DNA of 64,000 bases from Bacillota bacterium (GCA_023411555.1 JAEYOQ010000046.1:30409-94408); one strand, 5' to 3'; numbered from the stretch's first letter, positions 33,285-42,940 are shown. Translations and numbers: made by a program. The notes: generated by a model from the letters alone, not told the origin.

Positions 33285-33425
33285 TTATTTATCCTTGTTC
33301 CCCTTTAGAACTTCCTTTATTATGTCAGTAACATCTGTAAAATCATTATTGGTAATGACATCCTCTGCCTGCTCTACCTCCAGGCTTGGTTGGAACTTCT
33401 CAAGCTCTTCATCAAAATTAATCAT
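33285..33425 (-). CDS. 46-residue acidic micro-protein preceding the TPR gene
   Basis: Reading the minus strand from ATG 33425 gives 46 codons and a stop at 33285. The protein begins MINFDEELEKFQPSLEVEQ and ends IIKEVLKGNKDK. A GGAGG lies 7 bases before the ATG, and a sigma-A-type promoter lies about 50 bases upstream. The product is strongly acidic and probably helical. The gene ends 31 bases before the TPR gene, so both are on one transcript. I know of no family; it could be a small partner or a leader peptide. Coding status is supported by its binding site and promoter only. Confidence 0.7.
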   Translation of the reverse strand: MINFDEELEKFQPSLEVEQAEDVITNNDFTDVTDIIKEVLKGNKDK

Positions 33426-33475
33426 CGTTGATCCTCCGATATTGTTAGGTAGATATAATATTTCCTACGATTATA

Positions 33476-33503
33476 ATCATACTATAATAGTTAAAAAAAT
33501 CAA
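33476..33503 (-). promoter_or_regulatory. Promoter of the micro-protein/TPR operon
   Basis: TTGATT and TATGAT with a 16-base spacer on the minus strand; a further TATAAT overlaps downstream. Confidence 0.55.
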
Positions 33504-33606
33504 GAGTTTCTAACATTATTTAGGAAAACATTATTATCATTATACCTTATAATACATAAATTATCAAATAAATTCAACCTATTCCATTCGACAAGGATAG
33601 ATTAAT

Positions 33607-33658
33607 CATTGATCAAACTCATATAGATACAATGCTGACCATGTGCGAACAACAACAG
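33607..33658. repeat. Partial relative of the 155-bp element at 20.2 kb
   Basis: Starts CATTGATCAAACTCATATA and ends ACCATGTGCGAACAACAACAG. The corresponding ends of the 20344-20392 segment match at about 18 of 19 and 17 of 21 positions. Only the right end is present; the other terminal repeat and both internal hairpins are missing. It abuts the alpha-galactosidase stop codon. Confidence 0.6.
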
Positions 33659-33659
33659 A

Positions 33660-35846
33660 CTACACTGCGATTAACCGGATTACACTAGCATTGAAATCCC
33701 CCCAAGTCATGTCCTTTGGTTGATTGACACCATAATTCATTAGCTGAGCTCCGGTCACCACAAACTCACTATCATTCATTCGATAACGATAAGCCGGATC
33801 TAATCCATCGAGGCGTACCCGATACAAAGGACCGTTCGGAATAGCTAGACCACGATATAAGAAAAGAATCGCTTCCTTCTTATCCTCAGACACAAATAGG
33901 AAGGAGGTATTATCCCCTTCAAAGGGGCTGGAGAGCCGATAGAAATCACCATATTGTACTAGTCTGCGTATAGATTTATAGAATACAACCTCTCTTTTAA
34001 TCAGCTGCTTCTCTTCCTCACTTAATCTGGTGACATCCAGCTCATAGCCAAAATTACCTGCCATGGCAACCCTATGACGAAAATCCAAGGAAGTGCTTCT
34101 TCCTGTCTGATGATTGGGAACGGCTGACACATGTGCGGTCATTGCACATACAGGATATACTAGTGAGGTACCATACTGAATCTTAAGACGCTCCAATGCA
34201 TCGGTATCATCACTGGTCCAATTTTGCGGCATATAGTATAAGATTCCGGGATCAAAACGTCCACCGCCTCCGGAGCAACTTTCAAAAAGGATGTCGGGGA
34301 AACGATCTGTAATAATATCCATAACCTGATATAAGCCCAGGATATAGCGGTGAGCCGTCTCCTGTTGATTCTCACAGCCAAGTAATGCAGAACCGATTTC
34401 CGTCATATTACGATTCATATCCCATTTCACATAGGATATCCTTGCGCTCTGTAGTATACTTGTCATCATCTCAAGTACCGCCTCTCGGACATCCTCTCTG
34501 GAATAATCCAAAATCAGCTGGTTTCTTGCCTCAGACCGATGTCTGTCCGGTACATGAATACACCAATCGGGATGAGCACGATACAGATCACTATCCGGAG
34601 ATATCATCTCAGGCTCAAACCACAGACCAAACTTCATACCATAGTCTTCTATCCCTTCTGCCAAACTCTCCAATCCATTCGGGAGCTTCTTTTGATCAAC
34701 ATACCAATCTCCTAGACTGCTATTATCTCTATTGCGTTTTCCGAACCATCCGTCATCCAAGACCATCATCTCAATTCCCAGCTCTGCTGCCTGCTTAGCG
34801 ATCTCTTTAATCTTCTCCTCATTGAATTTAAAATATGTTGCTTCCCAATTATTAATTACTATAGGACGCTCGCTGTTCTTATATTTGCTCTTCATTAAAT
34901 TATTACGATAAACCCGATGATAGGTTCTGGACATTTCGCCAAGACCCTTGTTAGAGTATACCATGACTACCTCCGGAGTCACAAAGGCCTCACCAGGCTG
35001 GAGTAGCCAGGCAAAGTCAAAGGGATTAATGCCCATCGCAACTCTTGTTGTTGAATACTGATCAACATCAGCATAGGCAATAAAATTGCCGCTGTATACA
35101 AGGTTAAACCCATATACCTCACCGCTATTCTCTGTTGCCCTTTTATCCATAATGGCAATGAAGGGATTCTCGGCATGTCCACTGGCACCGCGTCTGCTTT
35201 CAATTGATTGATTTCCGTGGGTCAGGGTCCTTCTGACGATATGACGTTCTCTCGCCCAGCTTCCTGATAAGCTTAACAGGTCATAATCAAAATGATCAAA
35301 ATCCAAACTCATACTAAGTGCCCGTAGCAGGCGGAGCTTCTGCCCTCCTTCATTATGAAAGCTTGCTGACCTTACGATTACATCTTCCTTCTCAAACACA
35401 CTATATGTCAGCACTACCTTCAGCTTTATCAATTCGTCCACCAAAGTGATATATAATGTTTGTGCCTCCTCTTCACCGGCTGTCAGACTTGGCAGACCAG
35501 GTAGCTTACTCTTTCCCTTTACAATCTCGTGAGATTGATAGCACAAATCTGTAATTCGCGTTCCGTTTTCCAGCTGTACCTGATATGCCGGCATACGTAA
35601 ATCCGTATTGCCATAGGACGGATATTCGGATGGCATCGTGTCTAAGGAGAAGGAGGTGTCTTCGTCCGGATTAGGACTAAAGGAACACCGCCCTGTACTT
35701 TGGCATAACTCAGACACCACCGGTTCATGAATTTTAGCACCGTAGTATATATGTTCTAAATACTTATTCTTCGTGACACGAAGGATATAGGTACTTGTCT
35801 TTGATTGTAATAAGAAGCTTTTATCTTTCGATTGATACTTGATCAT
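33660..35846 (-). CDS. Alpha-galactosidase, glycoside hydrolase family 36
   Basis: 728 aa, normal for bacterial GH36 enzymes, which release alpha-1,6-galactose from raffinose-type sugars and galactomannan side chains. An N-terminal beta domain is followed by the barrel. The barrel contains INNWEATYFKFNEEKI, MMVLDDGWFGKRNRDNSSLG and FGLWFEPEMIS. The nucleophile is Asp476 in YVKWDMNR, and the acid/base Asp546 lies in NWTSDDTDALERLKIQYGT after ESCSGGGGRFDPG. No signal peptide, so cytoplasmic. ATG 35846 follows GGAGG; the frame to 35894 is unsupported. It is monocistronic, with no sugar transporter nearby. Confidence 0.95.
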   Translation of the reverse strand: MIKYQSKDKSFLLQSKTSTYILRVTKNKYLEHIYYGAKIHEPVVSELCQSTGRCSFSPNPDEDTSFSLDTMPSEYPSYGNTDLRMPAYQVQLENGTRITDLCYQSHEIVKGKSKLPGLPSLTAGEEEAQTLYITLVDELIKLKVVLTYSVFEKEDVIVRSASFHNEGGQKLRLLRALSMSLDFDHFDYDLLSLSGSWARERHIVRRTLTHGNQSIESRRGASGHAENPFIAIMDKRATENSGEVYGFNLVYSGNFIAYADVDQYSTTRVAMGINPFDFAWLLQPGEAFVTPEVVMVYSNKGLGEMSRTYHRVYRNNLMKSKYKNSERPIVINNWEATYFKFNEEKIKEIAKQAAELGIEMMVLDDGWFGKRNRDNSSLGDWYVDQKKLPNGLESLAEGIEDYGMKFGLWFEPEMISPDSDLYRAHPDWCIHVPDRHRSEARNQLILDYSREDVREAVLEMMTSILQSARISYVKWDMNRNMTEIGSALLGCENQQETAHRYILGLYQVMDIITDRFPDILFESCSGGGGRFDPGILYYMPQNWTSDDTDALERLKIQYGTSLVYPVCAMTAHVSAVPNHQTGRSTSLDFRHRVAMAGNFGYELDVTRLSEEEKQLIKREVVFYKSIRRLVQYGDFYRLSSPFEGDNTSFLFVSEDKKEAILFLYRGLAIPNGPLYRVRLDGLDPAYRYRMNDSEFVVTGAQLMNYGVNQPKDMTWGDFNASVIRLIAV

Positions 35847-36040
35847 TGTAGCCCTCCAAGGTGATATTATTATTAATATAATAACATAAATCAACGAATC
35901 CTCAAGACCTTCCTATTGTAAATATATTGTGATAATGTTATATATCATATGTTTTATTAATAATCTAATATGGATAGTATATATATCTTTCTCATATAAT
36001 AATAATGGAACAAATACGCAATACGGATGTACTTATGAAC

Positions 36041-36170
36041 AAAGAGCCAGCTTGCTGACTCTTTCGCGCCTGAGCGGGTTGCGAAGCAACAACTTCCTAT
36101 CCGCGAAGTGCGCATCCTGCCCGGAGGGCTTTTTATATCATAGGATGTAATTTCCTATGATATAAAAAAA
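36041..36170. repeat. Structured intergenic repeat, copy 1
   Basis: AAAGAG...CTCTTT hairpin, GCGGGTTGCGAAGCAA (36074-36089), the GC-rich GCATCCTGCCCGGAGGGC, and a perfect 12-bp hairpin TATATCATAGGA/TCCTATGATATA (36134-36164). The 16-mer recurs exactly at 45030-45045. The GC-rich block and A+T hairpin recur in modified form at 46930-46990. The rest of the 35847-36320 gap shows no gene. Confidence 0.7.
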
Positions 36171-36200
36171 GAAAGGTATCCATGTAAAATGAGATACCTT
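36163..36200 (-). terminator. Minus-strand terminator-like hairpin beside repeat copy 1
   Basis: AAGGTATC/GATACCTT with a 12-base loop, then TC and seven T on the minus strand. No minus-strand gene lies just upstream, so it may attenuate the leader of the alpha-galactosidase gene or belong to the repeat itself. Confidence 0.55.
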
Positions 36201-36320
36201 CCAACAGTTATTTCCATTATTCATTTGACAAACTAGGATTAAAGTGGTAAATGTTTAGTATATTTACCGTTTCTGTTTAGGTCGACGATCACAAAATATT
36301 TTATCGATAGGAGCAATCGT

Positions 36321-37199
36321 ATGATAAAATCAACCTTACGTTTAATCAGTTTGCTTTCCAAGAAAATAAGGGATGACCATATTGCTGCATTTTCAGCTCA
36401 AGCAGCCTTTTTCATTATCATCTCATTTTTTCCTTTTATCATGTTACTTCTTAGTATTGTGAAATATTTTCCGATTGAGGAGGAAAGTATGTTCCAGCTA
36501 TTAAGCCAAGCCTTTCCGACTACTGTCAATTCCTTAATTGAGTCAATTATCTCTGAAATATATCGTGTGGCTGCCTCCACCACCCTAATCTCTGCGACTA
36601 TCGTATCTACCCTATGGTCTGCTGGAAAGGGCTTCCTTGCCATTATGAAAGGGTTAAATTCCGTATATGAAATTAACGAAACCCGACATAATCTCCTGTT
36701 ACGAGCCATGGCAGCTCTATACACCCTGATATTTGCTATTATGGTTATCACAACCATGCTTCTCTTTGTCTTTGGCAACCGACTCTATTTTTGGATCGAA
36801 CATAAAATCCCAGTGATAAAGGAGACGGCCTTTTTAATTATCAGCTTAAGGACCATCGTCGGTCTTGTTACTCTTATCATATTCTTTCTTCTCATTTACA
36901 TTGTGATACCGAACCGCAAGACCAAGGTCCTAAATGAACTGCCGGGCGCAATGATATGCTCAGCCGGATGGATGGGCTTTTCCTATGCCTTTTCCTACTA
37001 TATTGATAATTATTCTAACTATGCTTCCATGTATGGAAGCCTTACAGCTATTGTACTTTTTATGCTATGGCTGTATTTCTGCATGTACCTTCTTTTTCTT
37101 GGAGCCGAGTGTAATCTACTGTTCGAGAATAAGGCCTTTATCCATAAAATCAAGTTAATCTATCGTAGATCTGATAGCGAACCGATTATTCATAGATAA
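36321..37199 (+). CDS. YihY/virulence factor BrkB family membrane protein
   Basis: 292 aa with about six membrane helices. The family N-terminus is clear (KIRDDHIAAFSAQAAFFIII, SFFPFIMLLLSIVKY). Further motifs are TLWSAGKGFLAIMKGLNSVY, the charged LRAMAALYTLIFAIM, and the end SYYIDNYSNYASMYGSLTAI with VLFMLWLYFCMYLLFLGAEC. The family was once called ribonuclease BN by mistake; the true function is unknown, possibly transport or envelope-related. The ATG follows AGGAGC. Its last 14 bases overlap the convergent SpoIID-domain gene. Confidence 0.93.
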   Translation: MIKSTLRLISLLSKKIRDDHIAAFSAQAAFFIIISFFPFIMLLLSIVKYFPIEEESMFQLLSQAFPTTVNSLIESIISEIYRVAASTTLISATIVSTLWSAGKGFLAIMKGLNSVYEINETRHNLLLRAMAALYTLIFAIMVITTMLLFVFGNRLYFWIEHKIPVIKETAFLIISLRTIVGLVTLIIFFLLIYIVIPNRKTKVLNELPGAMICSAGWMGFSYAFSYYIDNYSNYASMYGSLTAIVLFMLWLYFCMYLLFLGAECNLLFENKAFIHKIKLIYRRSDSEPIIHR

Positions 37200-39657
37200 A
37201 GCCAAGCTCGGTACCTTCATAGAAATAAGCCACAATATCTTCATAGCCTACTCCTGAGTCGGCCATTGCTTTCACGCCATTCTGACTCATGCCTACTCCA
37301 TGTCCATAGCCACCACCAGTAAGCGTCAAACTGCTTATCCTATTATCCTTCTCGTTTTTATCGATGACAAAAAAGGCACTGGGAAGCAGACTTAGCTTCT
37401 TTACTTCACTGTCATCCTGCCTGGTTACCGTAGAGTAGGCCGGAGCCAGTAATGTTCTGATATTATATTCTGTGATTACCTTAACGGTATAGTTGCTACC
37501 CTCGATTAATAATTCTGTGATAATTCCACTGCTTGCTCTTTTTAGAACAGTGATATCCACAAGCTCACCTATTTTATCCACCGGACGACTCTCAAAGATT
37601 GCTACTCCATTCTCATCCTCACCGGTTTTAGTTAAAATCAGCTCAGGCTTAGCATTATACCTTTTCGATAGGTTCTCATCTATTACCTTCTGAAGATCCT
37701 TTGCTTTCATAGTCACCTTCCACCGATACCAGTTAAAGCTGCTGTCATAGGTGACAAGCTTTTTCTCTTCTAGGAACTTTCGAAAAGTTTCTTCTGTTGA
37801 AAGATCTGCATATTGATCAGCAAGAGTGTCTGGATTGTCCGCTCCCTCTTCCTTCTTATCCACGTTTAGCACCTTACCTACAAGGTAGGGATAATTCGAG
37901 TTGCCCGGCCATACATAATTAGCCTCTGAGGTATGGCCACTGGAGGTCGAGAAATAGTAAGCAGTAATCACTTCTCCTTCATATTCTATAACCTTTCCGT
38001 AGGTATCCTTCACAGCAAGGATGGAATCTTCATTTTCTGAAATATTATTGTACACCTGATAGGATACGCTATCATCAACATGAGCACCATAGGAGCTCAG
38101 ACTGTTTGCAAGCAAATGCTTAAAGGCATAGCTTCTTGCACATACTGCCTGTACCCGCAGTGCTTCCAGACCATAATAGGTAGGCATCTCACTTGGTATC
38201 ACCGCATAAAGATATTCCTCTAGGGGCAACTCGTTGATTACTAATAGCCCTTGAGCTCCCTCTGCAATTTCTATACTTCCCCGGTAACTTGGATATCCGT
38301 CCGATCTCTCTAGGGAAAGGAGCTTAATCCTGGAACCTTCATCCGAAACTGTTACTGTTATTCTACCCTTTGATAGCAGCGCATCTCCTGGTTCTATGGT
38401 TACGTTATCACCTTTCTTGTAGGAACGCTCCGTTTCCTTATTACTTATAGTGAAGTCACCTGTGGCCGTTAACTCCACTTTATTATGATAATAATCTCTA
38501 TAACCGGAGGTCATGAGCAGTACCCTGATATTCTCTGCTTTAATACTTTCTGTGATGAGGGCTGCACTTATCTTTCCCAGTGATACTACAAAATCTGTAT
38601 TCTCATAGCCTACCAATATACTACCCGTAGGCTCCATAGAGAGCTTGCCATATAATTTGTAAATTCTAAAATCCTCATCCAGTGTTACCTTACCATAGCC
38701 TTCTATCTCAATATAATCCTTGCCGGTCTGCAACACCTTACCATGGATGATTTCAGGCTTTTGCAGAACCTTAATAATCTTTGAATCCTCAATCGTTATA
38801 TCACTAACTACCTTTTCAATCGATGTCTCGAGCTTGTACTTTGTAGTAAAGCTTTTGTTGATACCGTTAATAAAGGTGTCAATCTGTAGCCCCTCACCCT
38901 TTTGTATCCATACATTCTTTATCACTATGGTTTCTGTAGAAACCTCTTTGATATAGATAAGCTCCTGCTCACTAATTAATACCTTGATACCTTTGTCCAA
39001 ATATTTCGCAACCAAATCCAGCTTTTGCGTACCAAAGTCTTTTTCGTAGCTTTTCGCATCACTGTAATAAAACTTTCCTTTATCAGTTACCATACGAGGG
39101 AATCCTTCTCCATTCTCCTCATTCCCTAATACGAACAGAGTCTCCTCCTTAACCCTCTGCTCATTAAGCGGAGTAGCTGCGATTACCGCGTTATATAATT
39201 CTAAAAAATCTCGGAGCTTCATGGGCTGTTCAGAATTGGTAAAATCAAAGGTTATCCCTGAATATACCGTCTGATACTCCGGGTTACTTAATATCAGTTT
39301 ATCCATAATCTCTTTGCAATCACCATAAGTCAGAGCCTCCATCGGAGCTCTTTTTATTTTGCTCTCAATGAGGCCCATCTTCCATACTGCATTTATATAG
39401 GCATCATACCAGCCTGACATATTTTCATTTTCATAAGTAATACCCATACTCAGGCTTTCTCTCTCTGCCTTATTATATCTAAGGAAGCTTAGCAAACGGA
39501 ATGCCTCAGCCTGAGTTATCTGATCGGTCTGAACTACTGTGTTCTCCGGTTCCTCTGGTTTTTCCTCCTTGATACCTCGTATTACATTTACCGTAAATAC
39601 AACAATTACGATACCAATACATATTCCTATCAATATAAGCTTTCTCTTTATACTCAT
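37186..39657 (-). CDS. Large SpoIID/LytB-domain protein
   Basis: 823 aa: a short cytoplasmic start, one N-terminal helix (KLILIGICIGIVIVVFTVNV), an N-terminal SLH-like helical region (about 45-170, LRYNKAERESLSMGI and similar), a beta-rich middle, then the SpoIID domain at about 455-800. Its signatures are LVINELPLEEYLYAVIPSEM, LRVQAVCARSYAFKHLLANS, AYYFSTSSGHTSEA and GGGYGHGVGMSQNGVKAMA. SpoIID is a lytic transglycosylase acting on glycan strands stripped of stem peptides; LytB-type relatives modify autolysins. This protein is more than twice the length of SpoIID itself, so it is probably a membrane-anchored, envelope-located relative rather than the engulfment enzyme. Confidence 0.88.
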   Translation of the reverse strand: MSIKRKLILIGICIGIVIVVFTVNVIRGIKEEKPEEPENTVVQTDQITQAEAFRLLSFLRYNKAERESLSMGITYENENMSGWYDAYINAVWKMGLIESKIKRAPMEALTYGDCKEIMDKLILSNPEYQTVYSGITFDFTNSEQPMKLRDFLELYNAVIAATPLNEQRVKEETLFVLGNEENGEGFPRMVTDKGKFYYSDAKSYEKDFGTQKLDLVAKYLDKGIKVLISEQELIYIKEVSTETIVIKNVWIQKGEGLQIDTFINGINKSFTTKYKLETSIEKVVSDITIEDSKIIKVLQKPEIIHGKVLQTGKDYIEIEGYGKVTLDEDFRIYKLYGKLSMEPTGSILVGYENTDFVVSLGKISAALITESIKAENIRVLLMTSGYRDYYHNKVELTATGDFTISNKETERSYKKGDNVTIEPGDALLSKGRITVTVSDEGSRIKLLSLERSDGYPSYRGSIEIAEGAQGLLVINELPLEEYLYAVIPSEMPTYYGLEALRVQAVCARSYAFKHLLANSLSSYGAHVDDSVSYQVYNNISENEDSILAVKDTYGKVIEYEGEVITAYYFSTSSGHTSEANYVWPGNSNYPYLVGKVLNVDKKEEGADNPDTLADQYADLSTEETFRKFLEEKKLVTYDSSFNWYRWKVTMKAKDLQKVIDENLSKRYNAKPELILTKTGEDENGVAIFESRPVDKIGELVDITVLKRASSGIITELLIEGSNYTVKVITEYNIRTLLAPAYSTVTRQDDSEVKKLSLLPSAFFVIDKNEKDNRISSLTLTGGGYGHGVGMSQNGVKAMADSGVGYEDIVAYFYEGTELGFIYE

Positions 39658-39849
39658 AGCTGCTCCTATTCCAGGCCTTGATTAACCTATTGATATAGTC
39701 ATTATCCCATACGCTAATATATTATGTCAATGGAACTAATATGCGTACAAGTTTATATTTCATAGCATAAAATTTTTTCAAATACTAAGTTTTATTCTCC
39801 TATAGCATGCCTGGCCTTTTACTTCTTTATCTGTCTTAGCGCACACAAA

Positions 39850-39913
39850 AGGCTACTTCATAATCTAATTTGCAGCCCATTTTTAGGCGAACAAACTTAT
39901 TATGAAGCAGCCT
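39850..39913 (-). terminator. Terminator of the Gld-like ABC operon
   Basis: Minus strand: AGGCTGCTTCATAAT pairs with ATTATGAAGTAGCCT across a ~34-base loop, then TTTTGTG. It lies about 50 bases beyond the last gene. The rest of 39658-39962 is empty. Confidence 0.65.
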
Positions 39914-39962
39914 CTTCTATAGCACTATGCTAGTGATTCTATCGTGCTTGTTTCCCTCTTTT

Positions 39963-41462
39963 TTATTCTGTTGTGCCTAACTCAATAACAGCCTTTACTA
40001 TATCATCAATTTTTCTCTTATCCGCAAAAAATCTAGTCTCAATATTCTTAATGATATAAAAGCTCTCATCATAGGGCAGGTAGGAGGTGGTAAGTACAGT
40101 ACCTTTCTCGTCATTCAGGTGGTAGGTGATGGTCAGATACGGGGTGCGCCCCTTCTCATTGACCTCCCCTTTTATCGGTGCATCATATTTCGCCCCTATT
40201 ATAATCTGGTAGAACTCCTTGAAGCTACGCTCTTTCACCTCATTGCCATTATAGAAGTAAGTTGTCGTAACCTCCTCTTCTCCGGCCTCGTTCTTACCGG
40301 TAGTACGCTTCAGACTTATGGTATATTGGACACCCTCAATCTCGATCTCTATCCTATCTACCATATCTATATTCGGAATAGCGACAAATTTATTCATGAC
40401 ACTGAAGGCATCCACCTTAATCATCGCATCAACTGTATCCTTGTCCATTGTATAAACGGCAGTATCTCCATCAATCAGAATATAGTAGTTATTATTTTCA
40501 TCCAGACCACCGACTGAAAACTTATATTGCTTAGGATCATAATAGGTCTTCTCCTTTATCTCCTCGCCGGTATCAGGATCCTTCTCCGGCTTATCAAGCT
40601 TCTCCTTTCGGGTCTCCAGATAATTTAGCTCTACGACAGATACAGGGTTATCCAGGCCGTATTTACTCAGGTCTCCGGGGTTATAATCTACACATTTGAT
40701 ATAATCGATTGAGGTATATTTTTCTCTAAGGGTAGCAACCTCATCGCTGTCAGCGGTATATTCCTGTGTATAGGGCTTTACCAAATACCAAGGGAACATT
40801 GTGGATCCACTGATATCGAGGCCATTATCCTCTTTATATACGAGCTCAAGATCCTCTGTGTCACGATTGTTAACCGAGATACGCCGAATATTGCCTGCTT
40901 CAATAGCAGGTCCTTCTGCTACCTCCGTCATTTCCGTCTGATTAAATTTAAGTCCTGAGCCATAGGAAACAGGAAGTAAATAGACCTTGCTATCCTCATT
41001 CACCAAGGCATAATATCCTTCTCCTGTTACCGCCCTATTGCCAATCTGGAGAGTTACCTTTGTTCCATCGGATAATACTGCCTGAAGAAAAGAAACGGGA
41101 TCCTTTAATCCATAATCCTCCAGTTTCTCAGCCTTCTCTGCAATCACCCTCGTTGCACTGATATCATCAATCACACCAATCATGTTTTTTACACGGGCCT
41201 GATTAATCGGACGGTTCCTATCCTCCTGTGCGATCCATACATCTCCTTCCTTTATGAAGGTTAAGTCCGTATCCTCATAGATATAATGTAAAGAGTTAAT
41301 TTTCTCAGTTTCTATTGTTGATAAAGCAATTGCCCCATTTTCTGCCTCTTTCTCCGATGCGGGCTCTCGATTCGTATACCAGAGGTAGGAGCCGATCAAA
41401 CCTGCCAGTGCGAAAAGAAGTAAAATCAGCGTAACCGCATTCTTTTTCTTTCTTTTTGCCAT
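39963..41462 (-). CDS. DUF4340-domain protein of a Gld-like ABC module
   Basis: 499 aa. A basic N-terminus and one helix (AVTLILLLFALAGLIGSYLW) anchor a large extracytoplasmic domain with the DUF4340 pattern: TIETEKINSLHYIYEDTDLT, RPINQARVKNMIGVIDDISA, KLEDYGLKDPVSFLQAVLSD, LQIGNRAVTGEGYYALVNED. The repeated YGLDNP motif later in the protein suggests two halves. DUF4340 proteins routinely follow GldG-like genes and are thought to be accessory subunits of the transporter. Its ATG overlaps the stop of the upstream gene (TAATG), showing coupling. Substrate unknown. Confidence 0.85.
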   Translation of the reverse strand: MAKRKKKNAVTLILLLFALAGLIGSYLWYTNREPASEKEAENGAIALSTIETEKINSLHYIYEDTDLTFIKEGDVWIAQEDRNRPINQARVKNMIGVIDDISATRVIAEKAEKLEDYGLKDPVSFLQAVLSDGTKVTLQIGNRAVTGEGYYALVNEDSKVYLLPVSYGSGLKFNQTEMTEVAEGPAIEAGNIRRISVNNRDTEDLELVYKEDNGLDISGSTMFPWYLVKPYTQEYTADSDEVATLREKYTSIDYIKCVDYNPGDLSKYGLDNPVSVVELNYLETRKEKLDKPEKDPDTGEEIKEKTYYDPKQYKFSVGGLDENNNYYILIDGDTAVYTMDKDTVDAMIKVDAFSVMNKFVAIPNIDMVDRIEIEIEGVQYTISLKRTTGKNEAGEEEVTTTYFYNGNEVKERSFKEFYQIIIGAKYDAPIKGEVNEKGRTPYLTITYHLNDEKGTVLTTSYLPYDESFYIIKNIETRFFADKRKIDDIVKAVIELGTTE

Positions 41463-42922
41463 TATTTCTTCCTCCTCCTTAAGCTAACAAAAATACCGAA
41501 TCCCAGGACAGCTGCAGGAATGATAATAACAATGATACCTCCCCATGTTAAGGCTTGTGCCTGAGAAGGGTAGATATAGTCTGCTGCAAGACTCTTTGTG
41601 GGTATATACAAGGTAGAAACACTATCGCCGGCAAGGTAACTTATAGTTCCGCTTAATAACTCCCTGTTACTATAGCCTAAGGTACTGTCATCAAAGGTAA
41701 ATTCCGTTGTAAAAACAGCCAGATTTGTTTCTATTCCTTTATATGTATCCGTCGCAAGAAGTCCTACATTAAAGGGGCCTTCATAATCTCCTGTCTGCTT
41801 TTCTGCTGTCTTAATATTTGTGGGATCCTTGGCATAGGAATCCTTTGAGGTTGTTAATAATGGGGTTATACTGATAGAGCTTCTTTTTGTATCGGTAGCC
41901 TTTACAGCTATACTTTGCGGCATTATAGCCGGAATCTTGGAGCTCTTCGCTCTCGAGGTAATCGTATGGCTCTCCATCTTCGGTAAGAGATACATCGGAT
42001 TATTGGAATAAATCATACTCATATCGGCTTCAAACACGATGCCATTGACTACCTCTACGCCATAATACTCAAGCAATGATAGATAATTCTTAAGGCCGGA
42101 GATTTTATGATTTACAGATGTGATCATATTGCCGCCAGCGGCTAAGTAATCCTTAATCATATTAATCTCGTCATCAGAAAAATCTGTTGCAGGAGCATTC
42201 ACATATAAAATACCGCAATCCTCAGGTATACTCTTCGCAGAAAGTGTTTTAATCGTTTCTATTGCAACATTCATCTTATCAACTGCTTCCTTGAAACCAC
42301 TTCCTATCGCTTTCTCTCCATGTCCTTCTACAACATACATTACGGGAAGCTCGGCCGTGGTGACAAACTGGATCGCTGAAGTTAATTCTCCTTCCACATC
42401 TATGCCTGTGGTAGTATATGAATAGGTATTGTAATCCATCTCCTGTACCAGCATATCGCTATAATCGACATACTTTGCTCTACCATTTGCATTGTTTACA
42501 ACAATAAAGCTATTCTGAGAAACTTCCTCCTCCGTATATTCCTTAGCAAAGGTCGGATATAGGACAGGGTCCTTATATTCCAGCGTAATTTTATCGGATA
42601 GCCTTTCATATTTTTCAACAACCTTTTTAAATACCTCCAGCTCATTACCGGATTGTACCAAGTAATAAATTGTAATATCATCGGTCAGATCCGCTACCAG
42701 CTCCTTGGTATCCTTAGTTAAGGTATACATTTTCTGGGGGCTTAAATCCACCTGGATATTTATTTGTGTTACCATCATATTAATAACCAGTATAATTATG
42801 AATACCACAGCGGTCATTGTTGTGATATACATTCTTCCACGAAATTTTCTTCCGGAAAAGGACGCCTTGATTTTCCCGAAAAAGCTTACTGTCTCATTAT
42901 TGTTTAAACCTGATTTCTTCAC
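41462..42922 (-). CDS. GldG-like ABC transporter auxiliary protein
   Basis: 486 aa. An N-terminal helix (YITTMTAVVFIIILVINMMV) and a C-terminal helix (ALTWGGIIVIIIPAAVLGFG, then RRRKK) bracket an extracytoplasmic domain. It carries the GldG/ABC-auxiliary pattern: LSPQKMYTLTKDTKELVADL, ITIYYLVQSG, VVEKYERLSDKITLEYKDPV, VMYVVEGHGEKAIG and CGILYVNAPATDFSDDEINM. GldG works with the GldF permease and GldA ATPase in gliding bacteroidetes, but Firmicute homologues occur in non-gliders. The start is GTG 42922, 9 bases after AAAGGAG. It follows the permease by 18 bases. Confidence 0.87.
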   Translation of the reverse strand: MKKSGLNNNETVSFFGKIKASFSGRKFRGRMYITTMTAVVFIIILVINMMVTQINIQVDLSPQKMYTLTKDTKELVADLTDDITIYYLVQSGNELEVFKKVVEKYERLSDKITLEYKDPVLYPTFAKEYTEEEVSQNSFIVVNNANGRAKYVDYSDMLVQEMDYNTYSYTTTGIDVEGELTSAIQFVTTAELPVMYVVEGHGEKAIGSGFKEAVDKMNVAIETIKTLSAKSIPEDCGILYVNAPATDFSDDEINMIKDYLAAGGNMITSVNHKISGLKNYLSLLEYYGVEVVNGIVFEADMSMIYSNNPMYLLPKMESHTITSRAKSSKIPAIMPQSIAVKATDTKRSSISITPLLTTSKDSYAKDPTNIKTAEKQTGDYEGPFNVGLLATDTYKGIETNLAVFTTEFTFDDSTLGYSNRELLSGTISYLAGDSVSTLYIPTKSLAADYIYPSQAQALTWGGIIVIIIPAAVLGFGIFVSLRRRKK

Positions 42923-42940
42923 GGTATCATTCTCCTTTCC

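Noticed and set aside
36321..37199. YihY protein as ribonuclease BN
   Set aside because: The old name came from a misassignment. The sequence is an integral membrane protein with no nuclease motif.
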